In this document: positions 40,666 through 51,384 of the stretch, one piece after another
Layout: each line of letters begins with the position of its first letter
How positions within the stretch are numbered: position 1 is the first letter of the stretch
Source: an uncultured Pelagibacteraceae bacterium
GTDB taxonomy: Bacteria > Pseudomonadota > Alphaproteobacteria > Pelagibacterales > Pelagibacteraceae
NCBI GenBank assembly: GCA_902571235.1
Contig: CACGBI010000001.1
Location: forward strand, 1-64,000
Reading direction: 5' to 3'
DNA: 64,000 bases
Position numbers and translations under genes: made by a program
Notes under the pieces: generated by a model
What the model was told of the DNA's origin: nothing
What the model saw: only the letters and a program-made list of their open reading frames with translations
Databases searched by the model: none

Positions 40666-41931
40666 ATGAGTGAACATGAATATACACCAAAATCAAAAGT
40701 TGGAAAATGGTTTAATGATAGATTACCACTTCTAACCTTAGCAAACCATTTGACAGATTACCCAACTCCAAAAAATCTGAATTATTGGTGGACGTTTGGT
40801 GGAATTCTTACTTTTTGTTTAATTACTCAAATTGTAACTGGATTAGTTTTAGCAATGCACTACATAGCCCATGCTGATATGGCTTTTGAAAGTGTTGAGC
40901 ATATTATGAGAGATGTAAATTATGGATGGTTAATAAGATATATACATGCAAATGGTGCCTCAATGTTTTTTTTAGCAGTGTATATTCATATCTTTAGATC
41001 TTTATTTTATGGTTCATATAAATCACCTAGAGAAATTATTTGGATTATAGGAATAATAATTTATCTTTTAATGATGGCAGCAGCTTTTTTAGGCTATGTA
41101 CTTCCATGGGGACAAATGAGTTTTTGGGGAGCAACTGTCATCACAAATTTATTTAGTGCTATTCCTTTAGTAGGTGAGGGGATAGTAACATGGTTATGGG
41201 GAGGATATTCAGTAGATAATCCAACCTTAACAAGATTTTTCACACTTCATTACCTAATTCCATTTTTGATTTTAGGTCTAGTTGTTTTACACATTTGGGC
41301 ACTTCATGTGCCAGGAAATAACAATCCAATAGGAATTGATATTAAAAAACCTTCAAAAGATACTGTGCCATTTCATCCGTATATAGTTATTAAAGACGGC
41401 TTTGCTTTGCTGATGTTTATGATTGTTTTTGCTTTTTTTGTTTTTTATACACCAAATATTTTAGGTCATGCTGACAATTATATAGAGGCAAATCCGCTTG
41501 TAACACCTGCACACATTGTTCCAGAATGGTATTTATTACCTTTTTATGCAATCTTAAGATCAGTTCCAGATAAACTTTTAGGAGTAATAGCAATGTTATC
41601 GGCAATTTTAATATTAGCAGCTCTTCCTTGGTTAGACACATCTAAAATTAGATCAGCAGTTTTTAGACCTTTATATAAACAGTTCTATTGGATCTTAGTA
41701 GCTGATGTCTTGATATTAGGATACGTTGGAGCTATGCCGGCAGAAGGTCTATATTTATTAATTGCAAGAGTGGCTACTGCATATTACTTCTTACATTTTT
41801 TAGTTATACTTCCTGTTTTAGGCTTTAAAGAGAGAACAATACCTGTCCCATTAAGTATAACGGAACCTATTTTGGGTGGATCACCAAATCTAGCAACTGC
41901 AAAAAACAAAGATAGCCTAAATAATCAGTGA
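40666..41931 (+). CDS. petB: cytochrome b
   Basis: 421 aa; [46 protein letters not shown]. Confidence 0.97.
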   Translation: MSEHEYTPKSKVGKWFNDRLPLLTLANHLTDYPTPKNLNYWWTFGGILTFCLITQIVTGLVLAMHYIAHADMAFESVEHIMRDVNYGWLIRYIHANGASMFFLAVYIHIFRSLFYGSYKSPREIIWIIGIIIYLLMMAAAFLGYVLPWGQMSFWGATVITNLFSAIPLVGEGIVTWLWGGYSVDNPTLTRFFTLHYLIPFLILGLVVLHIWALHVPGNNNPIGIDIKKPSKDTVPFHPYIVIKDGFALLMFMIVFAFFVFYTPNILGHADNYIEANPLVTPAHIVPEWYLLPFYAILRSVPDKLLGVIAMLSAILILAALPWLDTSKIRSAVFRPLYKQFYWILVADVLILGYVGAMPAEGLYLLIARVATAYYFLHFLVILPVLGFKERTIPVPLSITEPILGGSPNLATAKNKDSLNNQ

Positions 41932-42707
41932 AAAATTTTATTAGAATATCATTATTGATCATATTAATCATCGGCTCTCAATTAAATTCTAATGCAGCTG
42001 AAAAAATTGAATATTTAAAGACTGATTGGAGTTTTAAAGGACCTTTTGGAAAATTTGATCGAGCAGCTCTTCAAAGAGGGTATCAAGTTTATACTGAAGT
42101 ATGTTCCTCATGTCATTCAATGAAATATTTAAGTTATAGAAATTTAGTTCAAAATGGTGGACCTGAATTTTCAGAAGCACAAGCAAAAGCTATCGCAGCA
42201 TCATTCGAGGTTAAGGATGGACCAAATGCAGATGGTGAAATGTTTTTGAGACCAGGAAGACTGTCAGATAAATTTGTAATGCCTTATGAAAATGAAAAAG
42301 CAGCACAGGCTGCTAATGGAGGAGCTTATCCACCAGATATGACTGTATTAGCTAAAGCTAGAGGAGGTGGAGTTGATTATATCTATTCCCTTCTTCAAGG
42401 GTATGAAGATCCTCCTGCAGGGGTAACTTTAGATGATGGGGTTTATTATAACAAGTATATGTACGGAAATAAAATTAAAATGTCTAATCAACTTTCTGAC
42501 GGTTTAGTAGAATATTCTGATGGAACTAATGCAACCGTTGAACAAATGGCAAAAGATGTCACAACTTTTTTAATGTGGACTGCCGAACCCCATTTAGAAA
42601 CACGTCACAGAATGGGTTTTAAGGCCATTGTTTATTTAATTATCTTAACAGTCTTAGTTTATTTCAGTATGAAAAAAATATGGTCACGTATTGAAACGGA
42701 AGTTTAA
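41928..42707 (+). CDS. petC: cytochrome c1
   Basis: 259 aa; [15 protein letters not shown] heme motif, C-terminal TM anchor. Confidence 0.96.
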   Translation: MKNFIRISLLIILIIGSQLNSNAAEKIEYLKTDWSFKGPFGKFDRAALQRGYQVYTEVCSSCHSMKYLSYRNLVQNGGPEFSEAQAKAIAASFEVKDGPNADGEMFLRPGRLSDKFVMPYENEKAAQAANGGAYPPDMTVLAKARGGGVDYIYSLLQGYEDPPAGVTLDDGVYYNKYMYGNKIKMSNQLSDGLVEYSDGTNATVEQMAKDVTTFLMWTAEPHLETRHRMGFKAIVYLIILTVLVYFSMKKIWSRIETEV

Positions 42708-43757
42708 AACATCCCCATCTTTAACCAAATAATCTTTACCTTCAAGTCTCATTTTTCCATTTGTCTTAGAATTCACCCATCCTTCATTTTTTATAAAATC
42801 TTCATACGATACTGTTTCAGCCCTTATAAAACCTTTTTCAAAATCTGAGTGAATCTCTCCTGCTGCTTTTGGTGCAGAACAATTTTTTTCAATTGTCCAA
42901 GCTCTAGTTTCTTCAGGTCCTGAAGTAAAATAAGTTTCCAGATTTAAAATTTTGTAACCTTTTTTAATTAATAGGTCTAATCCTGTATGATTTAAACCAA
43001 TCATTTTCATGTAATTTTTTCTTTCCTCCCTCTCCAATTCATTTATTTGATTTTCTATATCTGCAGAAATAATTAGCGTATTTTCTTCACCATATTTGTT
43101 AATAAAATTTTTTGTGTATTCATTTCTATTTTGAACACTTTGTTCATCTACATTACAAACAAATATTTTTGGCTTTATTGATAATAATCCACTTTGATTT
43201 AAAGTTTTTTTATTAAACTGTTCATTTAAAATTGATAGATCTTTTCCATTATTAATACATTCCTGGGCTATGTCTAAAATTTTTAATTGCTCCTCATCAA
43301 TGTTCTTTTTATTGCTTTTTTCTAATCTTTTTTGAATAGACTCTAAATCAGCTAGCATCATCTCTGTTTCAATTATTTCTAAATCTCTAATTGGATCTAC
43401 GGTTGGGTTGACATTTTGTATGTCATCTGAGTCAAAGCATCTAATCATATGTATTATAGCGTCAACTTCTCTAATATGAGATAAGAATTTATTTCCCAAA
43501 CCTTCTCCTTTTGATGCTCCTTTAACCAATCCAGCTATATCTACAAAAGATATAGTTGTGTTAATTATTTTTTTTGATTTTGATATGTTTGCGAGATTAA
43601 TTAATCTTTCATCAGGCACAGGAACGACACCTACGTTAGGGTCTATCGTGCAAAAAGGAAAATTTGCAGCCTGTGCTTTGCTTGAATTTGTTAATGCATT
43701 GAAAAGAGTTGACTTACCCACGTTCGGCAATCCTACTATTCCACACTTAAAACTCAT
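42684..43757 (-). CDS. ychF: redox-regulated ATPase/GTPase YchF (Obg family)
   Basis: 357 aa; CGIVGLPNVGKSTLFNALTNS, DIAGLVKGASKGEGLGNKFLSHIREVDAI, TGPEETRAWT-like C-terminus. Confidence 0.97.
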   Translation of the reverse strand: MSFKCGIVGLPNVGKSTLFNALTNSSKAQAANFPFCTIDPNVGVVPVPDERLINLANISKSKKIINTTISFVDIAGLVKGASKGEGLGNKFLSHIREVDAIIHMIRCFDSDDIQNVNPTVDPIRDLEIIETEMMLADLESIQKRLEKSNKKNIDEEQLKILDIAQECINNGKDLSILNEQFNKKTLNQSGLLSIKPKIFVCNVDEQSVQNRNEYTKNFINKYGEENTLIISADIENQINELEREERKNYMKMIGLNHTGLDLLIKKGYKILNLETYFTSGPEETRAWTIEKNCSAPKAAGEIHSDFEKGFIRAETVSYEDFIKNEGWVNSKTNGKMRLEGKDYLVKDGDVLNFRFNT

Positions 43758-44317
43758 TATTTATTATTTACTGTACTGGAAAATAAATCTAATTTTTTTT
43801 CAATCAGATCTTTAATTGAGTTATTTATATTTTCAGAAATCTTATCAATACCGGTCAGTTCATCTTCGTCAAAATTTTGCAAAACAAAATCACTGATTTC
43901 GATTGGTGTTTTTGGTTTTCCAATACCTATTCTAACTCTTGAATAATCTTTTCCAATAAATTTATCTATAGATGCAATACCGTTATGACCTGCACTAGAA
44001 CCACCAAATTTTGCTTTAATTTTTCCAAACTCAACATCAAGATCATCATGAAATACAATCACATCTTCAGGATCAAATTTAAAATATTCTAAAAGTTCTC
44101 TTATACAGATTCCAGAGTTATTCATAAATGTTAAAGGTTTAATTGCATAAATCTTTCTACCTTCAATGTTACCTGTAGTTAATAATCCCTTAAATTTGGG
44201 TTTTTGTTTTGATAAGCTAAATTTCTTATTAATTGCATCAATGATTTTGAAGCCAACGTTGTGACGGTTATTTTCACTATCTGGCGTTGGATTTCCAAGA
44301 CCTACAAATAAAAGCAT
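43757..44317 (-). CDS. pth: peptidyl-tRNA hydrolase
   Basis: 186 aa; LFVGLGNPTPDSENNRHNVGF, PLTFMNNSG, FHDDLDVEFGKIKAKFGGSSAGHNGI. Confidence 0.96.
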   Translation of the reverse strand: MLLFVGLGNPTPDSENNRHNVGFKIIDAINKKFSLSKQKPKFKGLLTTGNIEGRKIYAIKPLTFMNNSGICIRELLEYFKFDPEDVIVFHDDLDVEFGKIKAKFGGSSAGHNGIASIDKFIGKDYSRVRIGIGKPKTPIEISDFVLQNFDEDELTGIDKISENINNSIKDLIEKKLDLFSSTVNNK

Positions 44318-44353
44318 AAATTTTTATTGGAAATTAGATTTCAAATTAATTGA

Positions 44354-45082
44354 TTATTTTTTTGATTCAGCAGCTTTTTTATCAACAGGCTTTTTATCAT
44401 CGCCTTCTTTTTTATCACCCTCAGTTGCTGGTTTTTCTCCATCAGCAGACGCTGCTTCAGTACCCTCTGCCACTCCTTCACCTTCAGCTGCATCTGCTTC
44501 AGCTGGTTTCTCTGGTTCTTTCATTACAGTTGGTGCTGCTAATGTTGCAATTACAAAATCTCTCCCTTGAATAGTTGGGACAACGTCATTTTCTAATTTT
44601 ATAGATGAAATTTTAAAACTTTCTCCAATATCTACATTATCAAGATCTATTGTTAATTTTTCAGGAATTTTTTCACTTGGACATTTAAGTTCAACTTTTC
44701 TTCTAACTATATTTAATACGCCACCTCTTTTAAGACCAGGTGATTTTTCGTGATTAATAAATTCTACAGGCACTTCAATCCTGATTTTGACACCAGGTAC
44801 TACTCTTAAAAAATCAACGTGAATTGGTTCATCAGTCAAAACATCGTAAACCACTTCCCTAGGTAATACATTTTGATCTTTTCCATTTACCTTAAGTGTG
44901 ACTATATTTGATAAAAAGTTTTCTTTTTCTATAGTTATCTTTAATAATTTTTTTGAAATAGAGATTTTTTCATTTTTTTCTTTGCCACCATAAATTATAG
45001 CTGGGACATTTCCACTATCTCTTATAGCGCTTAGTTCACCTTTAGTTTTATTATCTCTCGTATTTGCGTCTAGTGAAATCAT
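44354..45082 (-). CDS. rplY: 50S ribosomal protein L25/general stress protein Ctc with long charged C-terminal tail
   Basis: ATG at 45082 (MISLDANTRDNKTKGELSAIRDSGNVPAIIYGG); track start 45121; tail EPEKPAEADAAEGEG...KKPVDKKAAESKK. Confidence 0.93.
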   Translation of the reverse strand: MISLDANTRDNKTKGELSAIRDSGNVPAIIYGGKEKNEKISISKKLLKITIEKENFLSNIVTLKVNGKDQNVLPREVVYDVLTDEPIHVDFLRVVPGVKIRIEVPVEFINHEKSPGLKRGGVLNIVRRKVELKCPSEKIPEKLTIDLDNVDIGESFKISSIKLENDVVPTIQGRDFVIATLAAPTVMKEPEKPAEADAAEGEGVAEGTEAASADGEKPATEGDKKEGDDKKPVDKKAAESKK

Positions 45083-45126
45083 AAAAACACAGGTTTTTAA
45101 CCCATGTTGATAAATAATCAAGGTAA

Positions 45127-46059
45127 TTATTTAAATAAATCTGAAACTGAAGTCGAGTTGGATATTCTTTTTATAGCCTCTCCCATAAGGCCTGATATTG
45201 GTAAAACTTCAATGTTCTTAGCACTTTTAACTTTTTCACCATTATCTATTGTGTCTGTGATTACTAAATTTTTTATAACTGAATTTTTAATTTTTTTTAC
45301 TGCATCTCCGCTAAGGACACCATGAGTAATATAAACATATACCTCTTTTGCCCCTCTATTTTTAAGAGCCTTAGCAGCATTAATTATTGTTCCACCTGAG
45401 TCAATTATATCATCAACTATGATACATGTTTGATCTTTTACATTACCAATTACATTCATCACTTTAGATTGTCCTGGCTTTGGTCTTCTTTTGTCTACAA
45501 TTGCCAAACCAACATTTAGTAGTTTACTCAGCGCTCTAGCTCTTTCAGTTCCCCCAACATCTGGCGCAACACAAATTAAATTTTTACTTTTTATTCTTTT
45601 TTTGACATGTCTTGCAAAAATAGGTGTTGCGAATAAGTTATCGACTGGAATATCAAAAAAACCTTGAATTTGTCCTGCATGCAAATCAACAGTCACTACT
45701 CGATCGGCACCAGCTTTTGTTATTAAATTAGAAACTAGTTTGGCAGAAATTGATGTTCTTGGAACAACTTTTCTATCTTGTCTTGCATATCCAAAGTACG
45801 GAATAACAGCGGTAATATTTTTGGCTGATGATCTTTTTAAAGCATCGATACAAAGTAACAGTTCCATTAAATTATCATTTGCCGGAGATGAAATTGATTG
45901 AATAATAAATATACTGTTACCCCTAATGTTTTCATTAATTTCAATATAAATTTCTCCATCAGAAAATTTTCTAATACTGGAGTTTACTAATTTTGTTTTT
46001 AAATATTTAGCAATTTGCTTTGAGAGTGGCTTATTGCTGTTTCCAGATAATAATTTCAT
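45127..46059 (-). CDS. prs: ribose-phosphate pyrophosphokinase
   Basis: 310 aa; [45 protein letters not shown]. Confidence 0.97.
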   Translation of the reverse strand: MKLLSGNSNKPLSKQIAKYLKTKLVNSSIRKFSDGEIYIEINENIRGNSIFIIQSISSPANDNLMELLLCIDALKRSSAKNITAVIPYFGYARQDRKVVPRTSISAKLVSNLITKAGADRVVTVDLHAGQIQGFFDIPVDNLFATPIFARHVKKRIKSKNLICVAPDVGGTERARALSKLLNVGLAIVDKRRPKPGQSKVMNVIGNVKDQTCIIVDDIIDSGGTIINAAKALKNRGAKEVYVYITHGVLSGDAVKKIKNSVIKNLVITDTIDNGEKVKSAKNIEVLPISGLMGEAIKRISNSTSVSDLFK

Positions 46060-46067
46060 TAAAAAAC

Positions 46068-46826
46068 CTAATTAAGCATAATTATTGAAATATTTCTACC
46101 ATAATCATCATGATTTAACTTTAAAGCTCTTCTTGCGCTAAAAAAATTATTTTTAATATTAAATGTATCAATATTAATTGTTTCAATATTTTTTATTTTA
46201 TTCTTCAAAAGGCAAGATTTTATATAATTAGGTAAATTAAAATATAGCTTTTTTTGCTTTATTTTAAAAAATTTATAATTTTTTTTATCTTTTTTTATAA
46301 ATTTTCTTTTAAAATCTTCCTTGACTTCATAATTCTTAAATGAGATAGCTGGTCCAATAGCTGCAGTAATATTTTTAGGATCAGATCCTTTTTTAATCAT
46401 AAAATTGATTACTTTGCTAATTATATCCTTATAAGCACCCTTCCAACCAGCATGAATTGCAGCAATGAAATTTTTTTTTTCATCACAGATTAATATTGGC
46501 ACACAGTCAGCAGTTAAAATACCAATAGGTAAATTTTTTTGGTTGGTAATCACTGCGTCTGCTTTAGGTTTTGATTTAAATATATTTTTCTGATCAATAT
46601 AAACAAACTGATTACCGTGAATTTGATGAAGTAAAAAAATATTTTTGGCAGTTTTACTTATTTTTTTTATTACAATCTCTAAATTTTTTTTAATACTTAA
46701 TGGATCATCTTTAGAGCCAGGGCCACAATTTAAGCTACTATAGATTTTTTTTGATTTACCACCAATTTTATTAAAAAAACCGTGTTTTATATTTTTTATT
46801 TTCAAAAGTTTTTTTGATTTTATCAA
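46068..46826 (-). CDS. pgeF: PgeF/YfiH (DUF152) family protein
   Basis: 252 aa; [47 protein letters not shown]. Confidence 0.93.
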   Translation of the reverse strand: MIKSKKLLKIKNIKHGFFNKIGGKSKKIYSSLNCGPGSKDDPLSIKKNLEIVIKKISKTAKNIFLLHQIHGNQFVYIDQKNIFKSKPKADAVITNQKNLPIGILTADCVPILICDEKKNFIAAIHAGWKGAYKDIISKVINFMIKKGSDPKNITAAIGPAISFKNYEVKEDFKRKFIKKDKKNYKFFKIKQKKLYFNLPNYIKSCLLKNKIKNIETINIDTFNIKNNFFSARRALKLNHDDYGRNISIIMLN

Positions 46827-47875
46827 TTTGAAAAACCTATCTTAAAAATATTTTTCTTTTTTTTTATAAGCATTACTTTAAATAATTCACCCATTTGTTT
46901 TTCATCAATTAAACGTCTTATTCGGTAAAATAGATCTGTTTTTTTAGAAAACACTATATTTTTACTTATTATTTCTGCTCTTTGAATAATCCCCATATTT
47001 GTCAAAAATTTTTTTTGGTTTGTAAAAATTGAATTAACTTCTTTAAATTGATTTATAAATTTTTCAAAGGAATGAAAATTTATATTATAAGTTATATCTG
47101 ACTCTCCAATATTATCTAAAATGTTTGAATATTTATGATTATTTACTGCTTGAAGAGTTTCATGCATTTTGCTATCTGCATAGCCATAATCAACAATTAA
47201 CATTCCTCCATCATTTTTTTGTATTAAATCACAAACAATCTTTAAATATCTAAATGCTTCAGGAGAATATTCAATTATGTTTTGATTTTTTGATATTTTA
47301 AAATTTAGATTTTTTTCAATTGACTTAATATCAATTTTTTCTTCTTTAAATTTAGCTTTTTTTGGATCATTTAAATCTACAAATCTTTCAATCCAACCAT
47401 CTTTTTTTTTGAAAAATTGTTTAATTGGGATAGCATCAAAGAATTCATTAGCTAAAAAAATTGTTGGATCTGAATTTATTTTTTCTAAATTTGCCAACCA
47501 TGAAAATTTTTTAGATTTTAAATTTTTTTTTTGTTCATTAACTAGAAAATCACTTTTCTCATGTATAATAAAATTACACGCATTGTAACAGTCAGGAAAA
47601 TTCACTAGAGTTTCATTTATTACTTTCATCATCTCACCATTTCCAGCCCCTAATTCTAGTAAATTAAATTGCTTAGGGGAGCCTATGCTTTTCCAAAAAG
47701 TTATAGTCCAAATTGCAATTATTTCAGAAAACAGCCTGGTAATATTAGGAGCTGTAATAAAATCCCCACTTCTACCGAAAGGATTTTTTTTCATGTAATA
47801 TCCGTTATTTTTATCGTAAAGAGCCAAATTAATAAATTGATCTAACGGTAAATTATTTGTTTTATCGATTTTCAT
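46823..47875 (-). CDS. SAM-dependent methyltransferase, MidA/NDUFAF7 (DUF185) family
   Basis: 350 aa; GDFITAPNITRLFSEIIAIW, NLLELGAGNGEMM, NEFFDAIPIKQF, LIVDYGYA. Confidence 0.92.
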   Translation of the reverse strand: MKIDKTNNLPLDQFINLALYDKNNGYYMKKNPFGRSGDFITAPNITRLFSEIIAIWTITFWKSIGSPKQFNLLELGAGNGEMMKVINETLVNFPDCYNACNFIIHEKSDFLVNEQKKNLKSKKFSWLANLEKINSDPTIFLANEFFDAIPIKQFFKKKDGWIERFVDLNDPKKAKFKEEKIDIKSIEKNLNFKISKNQNIIEYSPEAFRYLKIVCDLIQKNDGGMLIVDYGYADSKMHETLQAVNNHKYSNILDNIGESDITYNINFHSFEKFINQFKEVNSIFTNQKKFLTNMGIIQRAEIISKNIVFSKKTDLFYRIRRLIDEKQMGELFKVMLIKKKKNIFKIGFSN

Positions 47876-48629
47876 ATTTGAAATAAAATAAAATCAATCC
47901 TGATAATATAAATATTAAACTTATAACTTGCCCCATTGATAAGTTTAAAAATATATAACCAAGCTGTTCATCAGGTACTCTATAAAATTCAACAAAAAAT
48001 CTGAAGATTGAATAAAATATTAAAAATAATCCAGAAATTAAACCAGGTTTATTTAAAAATTTATTTTTAAAATAAATTAATATTAAAAATAAAATTAATC
48101 CCTCTAACAGTGCTTCATATAATTGTGAAGGGTGCCTAGGAAGATTATCTACCTGAATGAAAGTTACTGCCCAAGGCACATTAGTTATTGATCCATATAA
48201 TTCTGAATTAATGAAGTTTGATATTCTTCCAAAAAAAATACCAATTGGAGATACTAATGCTACAACATCTAGATATTCAAAAATATTATCATCATTTTTT
48301 TTTGCAAAAATAATACTGGCAATAATTATACCTAAAACTCCACCATGAAATGACATACCACCTTGCCATAATTTTAATATATCAAAAGGGTTGTTTATGT
48401 AAAAATTTAAGTTATAAAATAAAACATATCCAAATCTTCCACCCAATATCAATCCAATGATAACGAAGGTGATATAATCATCAAATCTATGATAAATATT
48501 TTTACTTATAAAAAATTTTTTTGCTAAGTACCATCCTATCAGAATACCAATTATATATGATAGAGAATACCAGCGTATTTCTAATGAAAGTATTTCTATT
48601 GCAACTGGGTCAAAATTATTAATGAACAT
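47862..48629 (-). CDS. lgt: prolipoprotein diacylglyceryl transferase
   Basis: 255 aa; GGRFGYVLFYN, GGMSFHGGVLG, GRISNFINSELYG, HPSQLYEALLEG. Confidence 0.96.
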   Translation of the reverse strand: MFINNFDPVAIEILSLEIRWYSLSYIIGILIGWYLAKKFFISKNIYHRFDDYITFVIIGLILGGRFGYVLFYNLNFYINNPFDILKLWQGGMSFHGGVLGIIIASIIFAKKNDDNIFEYLDVVALVSPIGIFFGRISNFINSELYGSITNVPWAVTFIQVDNLPRHPSQLYEALLEGLILFLILIYFKNKFLNKPGLISGLFLIFYSIFRFFVEFYRVPDEQLGYIFLNLSMGQVISLIFILSGLILFYFKYENR

Positions 48630-48680
48630 TATAAATAATAAAATATAAGATATAAATATATTAAGATAATAAATAAATAT

Positions 48681-48932
48681 ATGAAAAATTCTAAGTTTGT
48701 ATTTGATAAATTTACTAAGTTTTTAGAACAGGGTCTAGTTTCTTCAAGAGATCTAGCAAATGAATTAATGATAATTTTAAAATCTAAAAGAGATGAAATT
48801 GTTTTTAAAATGAAACTTACAAGCAAAGATGAATTTGAAGTGCTCACTAAGAGAGTTGAAAATTTAGAGAAAAAGCTTCAGAAATTACAGCCAAAAAATA
48901 AAAAAAAAATTAAACGGGCAAAAAGATCCTAA
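48681..48932 (+). CDS. accessory factor UbiK-like (BMFP) protein
   Basis: 83 aa; LTSKDEFEVLTKRVENLEKKLQKL. Confidence 0.82.
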   Translation: MKNSKFVFDKFTKFLEQGLVSSRDLANELMIILKSKRDEIVFKMKLTSKDEFEVLTKRVENLEKKLQKLQPKNKKKIKRAKRS

Positions 48933-50238
48933 CTTCAAGTCCATTAAATTTAGATTTTTCTAATTTTATATTTCCTCCGTGAGAACGAATTATATCTGAG
49001 GCAATTGAAAGACCCAATCCAACACTAGATTTTGTTTCTCCTCTGCCTTTATCAATTTTATAAAATGGTTTAAATACATTCTCATATTCTTTTTCTGGTA
49101 TTCCAGGACCATCATCCTCTATTTTAATAAATATGTTAGTATTATTTTTTGATAGTTCTACATCAATATTTTTTCCATATTTTAAAGCATTATCAATTAG
49201 ATTATTTATACACCTACTAATTAAATTTTTCCTTCCATTGAAATAGACTCTCTCAATAATATTTCCTGATATATTTTTATTATTATATTTTTTGATAATT
49301 TGATTTAATAATTCACTTAAATCAAATAATTCATCTTTTTCAATGTATGTTGAGCTCGTAAATTGAAGATATTCATTTAACATTTTTTCCATTTCATTGA
49401 TATCTTCGACTAATTTACTCGAAATATCTTTGTCTTTAATAAAAGCTGTTTGTAACTTCATTCTAGTCAATGGAGTTCTAAGATCGTGACTTATGCCAGA
49501 CAACATTTCCGATCTTTGATTGAGATGTCTTAATATTCTTTTTCTCATTCGATCAAATTCTAAACCAGCTTGTCTAATCTCTGAAGCTCCAGAGGGTTTA
49601 AATTCCTCAATTTCTTCCCCTTTACCAAATTTTTCAGCTGCTTTAGCAAGAGCTGTAATAGGTCTAGTTTGATTCTTTAAGAATATTAAAGATATGATTA
49701 CCATTATAAATGCAGGGACTGTAATCCATAAACCAAAAATTCTAGCAGAGGAGCTAGTAAGTCTATCTTTTGGAATTAAAAATTTAAAATAACCTTCTTG
49801 ATACTTAATTCTTATATCAATTAATTCTTTATAACTTGTAGTGTCAAACCAATATCCATTAGGACCAAACCTTGGTTTTAATTCTCTTCTAAGCGTTCTA
49901 TCTATAGGACTAAACCATCTTTCATCATAATTATAATTAAAATTTTTATCTTGAATAAATTCTATATTTAAATCTTGGTAAAGAGAAAAGAGATTAGTAA
50001 TTTCATTTTTGTCATATTTATCATTGTTATAAACTTCAATAAATGTTTTAACTTCATTAACCAACGCTCTCGTCATACCTTGATTTGTTTTAATCCAAAG
50101 ACTGTCAAAAAAAACAATAGTAATTACCAATTGAATTACTATTACAGGAACAGCAACAATCAATAATGCTCTATAAAATAATCTTTTAGGAAGTAAATTT
50201 TTTATAAATTTATTCAATCCATAAAACATAACCAGCAC
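48910..50238 (-). CDS. EnvZ-like sensor histidine kinase
   Basis: 442 aa; two TM, HAMP, GISHDLRTPLTRMKLQ, DDGPGIPEKEYENVFKPFYK, VGLGLSIASDIIRSHGG; real start may be an internal ATG near 50226. Confidence 0.92.
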   Translation of the reverse strand: MLVMFYGLNKFIKNLLPKRLFYRALLIVAVPVIVIQLVITIVFFDSLWIKTNQGMTRALVNEVKTFIEVYNNDKYDKNEITNLFSLYQDLNIEFIQDKNFNYNYDERWFSPIDRTLRRELKPRFGPNGYWFDTTSYKELIDIRIKYQEGYFKFLIPKDRLTSSSARIFGLWITVPAFIMVIISLIFLKNQTRPITALAKAAEKFGKGEEIEEFKPSGASEIRQAGLEFDRMRKRILRHLNQRSEMLSGISHDLRTPLTRMKLQTAFIKDKDISSKLVEDINEMEKMLNEYLQFTSSTYIEKDELFDLSELLNQIIKKYNNKNISGNIIERVYFNGRKNLISRCINNLIDNALKYGKNIDVELSKNNTNIFIKIEDDGPGIPEKEYENVFKPFYKIDKGRGETKSSVGLGLSIASDIIRSHGGNIKLEKSKFNGLEVRIFLPV

Positions 50239-50887
50239 CTCTAATTGTTTGTAGAAATTTAGGATTTTTTGGATCTAACTCTATTTTCTTTCTTAATCTT
50301 GTTATAATCACATCGATTGACCTTTCTTTATCTAAATCAATTAATTTGCCTATCTCCATTCTTTGAAAAGTTTTGCCTGGATTGTTAATCATTTTTTCTA
50401 AAATAATTTTTTCTGTATTATTTATTTTATATTCTGTTTCATTTTTGAAAATTAATTGTTTGTTAAGATCAATTCTAATATTTTGAAATTTAATAATTCT
50501 TTTTTGCTCAATTTTTTTTGTTCTATCTAAAATATTTTTAATTCTTAAAAGTAATTCTTTTGGTTCAAAGGGTTTTGGTAAATAGTCATCAGCACCAATT
50601 TCTAAACCTTCTACTCTTTCTTGTGCCTGACCTTTTGCTGTCAATAAAATTACTGGAGTATCAAGAGTTTTTTTATTTTCTTTGATAAATTCTAATCCAC
50701 TTTTACCAGGCATCATTATATCAAGAATTATCAAGTCAAATTTTATAATTTTGATTTTTTCAACAGCATCTTCAGCACTACTTGATGTATTAATCAAATA
50801 TTTATTTTCATTAAGATATTTTTTCACCAATGATCTTATTCCTTCATCATCATCAACAATAAGTATGTGAGCTAAAAAATCATCCAT
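50210..50887 (-). CDS. OmpR-family response regulator
   Basis: 225 aa; ILIVDDDEGIRSLV, LIILDIMMPGKSG, LTAKGQ, KPFEPKELLLRI, winged-helix C-terminus. Confidence 0.94.
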   Translation of the reverse strand: MDDFLAHILIVDDDEGIRSLVKKYLNENKYLINTSSSAEDAVEKIKIIKFDLIILDIMMPGKSGLEFIKENKKTLDTPVILLTAKGQAQERVEGLEIGADDYLPKPFEPKELLLRIKNILDRTKKIEQKRIIKFQNIRIDLNKQLIFKNETEYKINNTEKIILEKMINNPGKTFQRMEIGKLIDLDKERSIDVIITRLRKKIELDPKNPKFLQTIRGAGYVLWIE

Positions 50888-51317
50888 TTATAATTTTATG
50901 TAGTACACTGTCAAAGTTTAATACCTCTTCAGATTTGGATTTGAGTAAAGCATTATAAATTCTTTTTTTTTGATACTGAAATATTTCATCAGAAATATTT
51001 TTACCTTTATCATTTAAATAAATATGTTTTATTCTTGTATCTTGATCGTTTTTTCTAAATTCAATTGCTTCTAATTTAATCAAATCTTTAAGCACTCTGT
51101 TGAGGCTTTGCTTAGTAACCTTCAATCTTTTTAATAATTCAGAAATTGAAATACCTTCGTACATTGATAATAAATGAATGACTTTATTATGGGCTAATCC
51201 AATTGAGTATCTATCAAGAATTTTTTTAGAATCTGAAAATATCTCCCTATATCCAACAAATAATTTTTCTATTACATTTTTTAGTTGATCATCCTTTAAA
51301 TATAAAAGTTCTTTCAT
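50880..51317 (-). CDS. MarR-family transcriptional regulator
   Basis: Likely ATG at 51317 (MKELLYLKDDQLK); track start 51455 extends into ilvE; ISISELLKRLKVTKQSLNRVLKDLIKLEAIE, HIYLNDKG. Confidence 0.88.
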   Translation of the reverse strand: MKELLYLKDDQLKNVIEKLFVGYREIFSDSKKILDRYSIGLAHNKVIHLLSMYEGISISELLKRLKVTKQSLNRVLKDLIKLEAIEFRKNDQDTRIKHIYLNDKGKNISDEIFQYQKKRIYNALLKSKSEEVLNFDSVLHKIING

Positions 51318-51384
51318 AATGGGTAAGTTATATTGACATATTACAGATACAAAGATAATTTTCAGTAATAATTTTATTTCATAA

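Noticed and set aside
44350-44574. + strand ORF rich in Leu/Gln (MIIFLIQQLFYQQAFYH...)
   Set aside because: Antisense to the low-complexity L25 tail; composition mirrors the Ala/Glu/Lys codons on the other strand.
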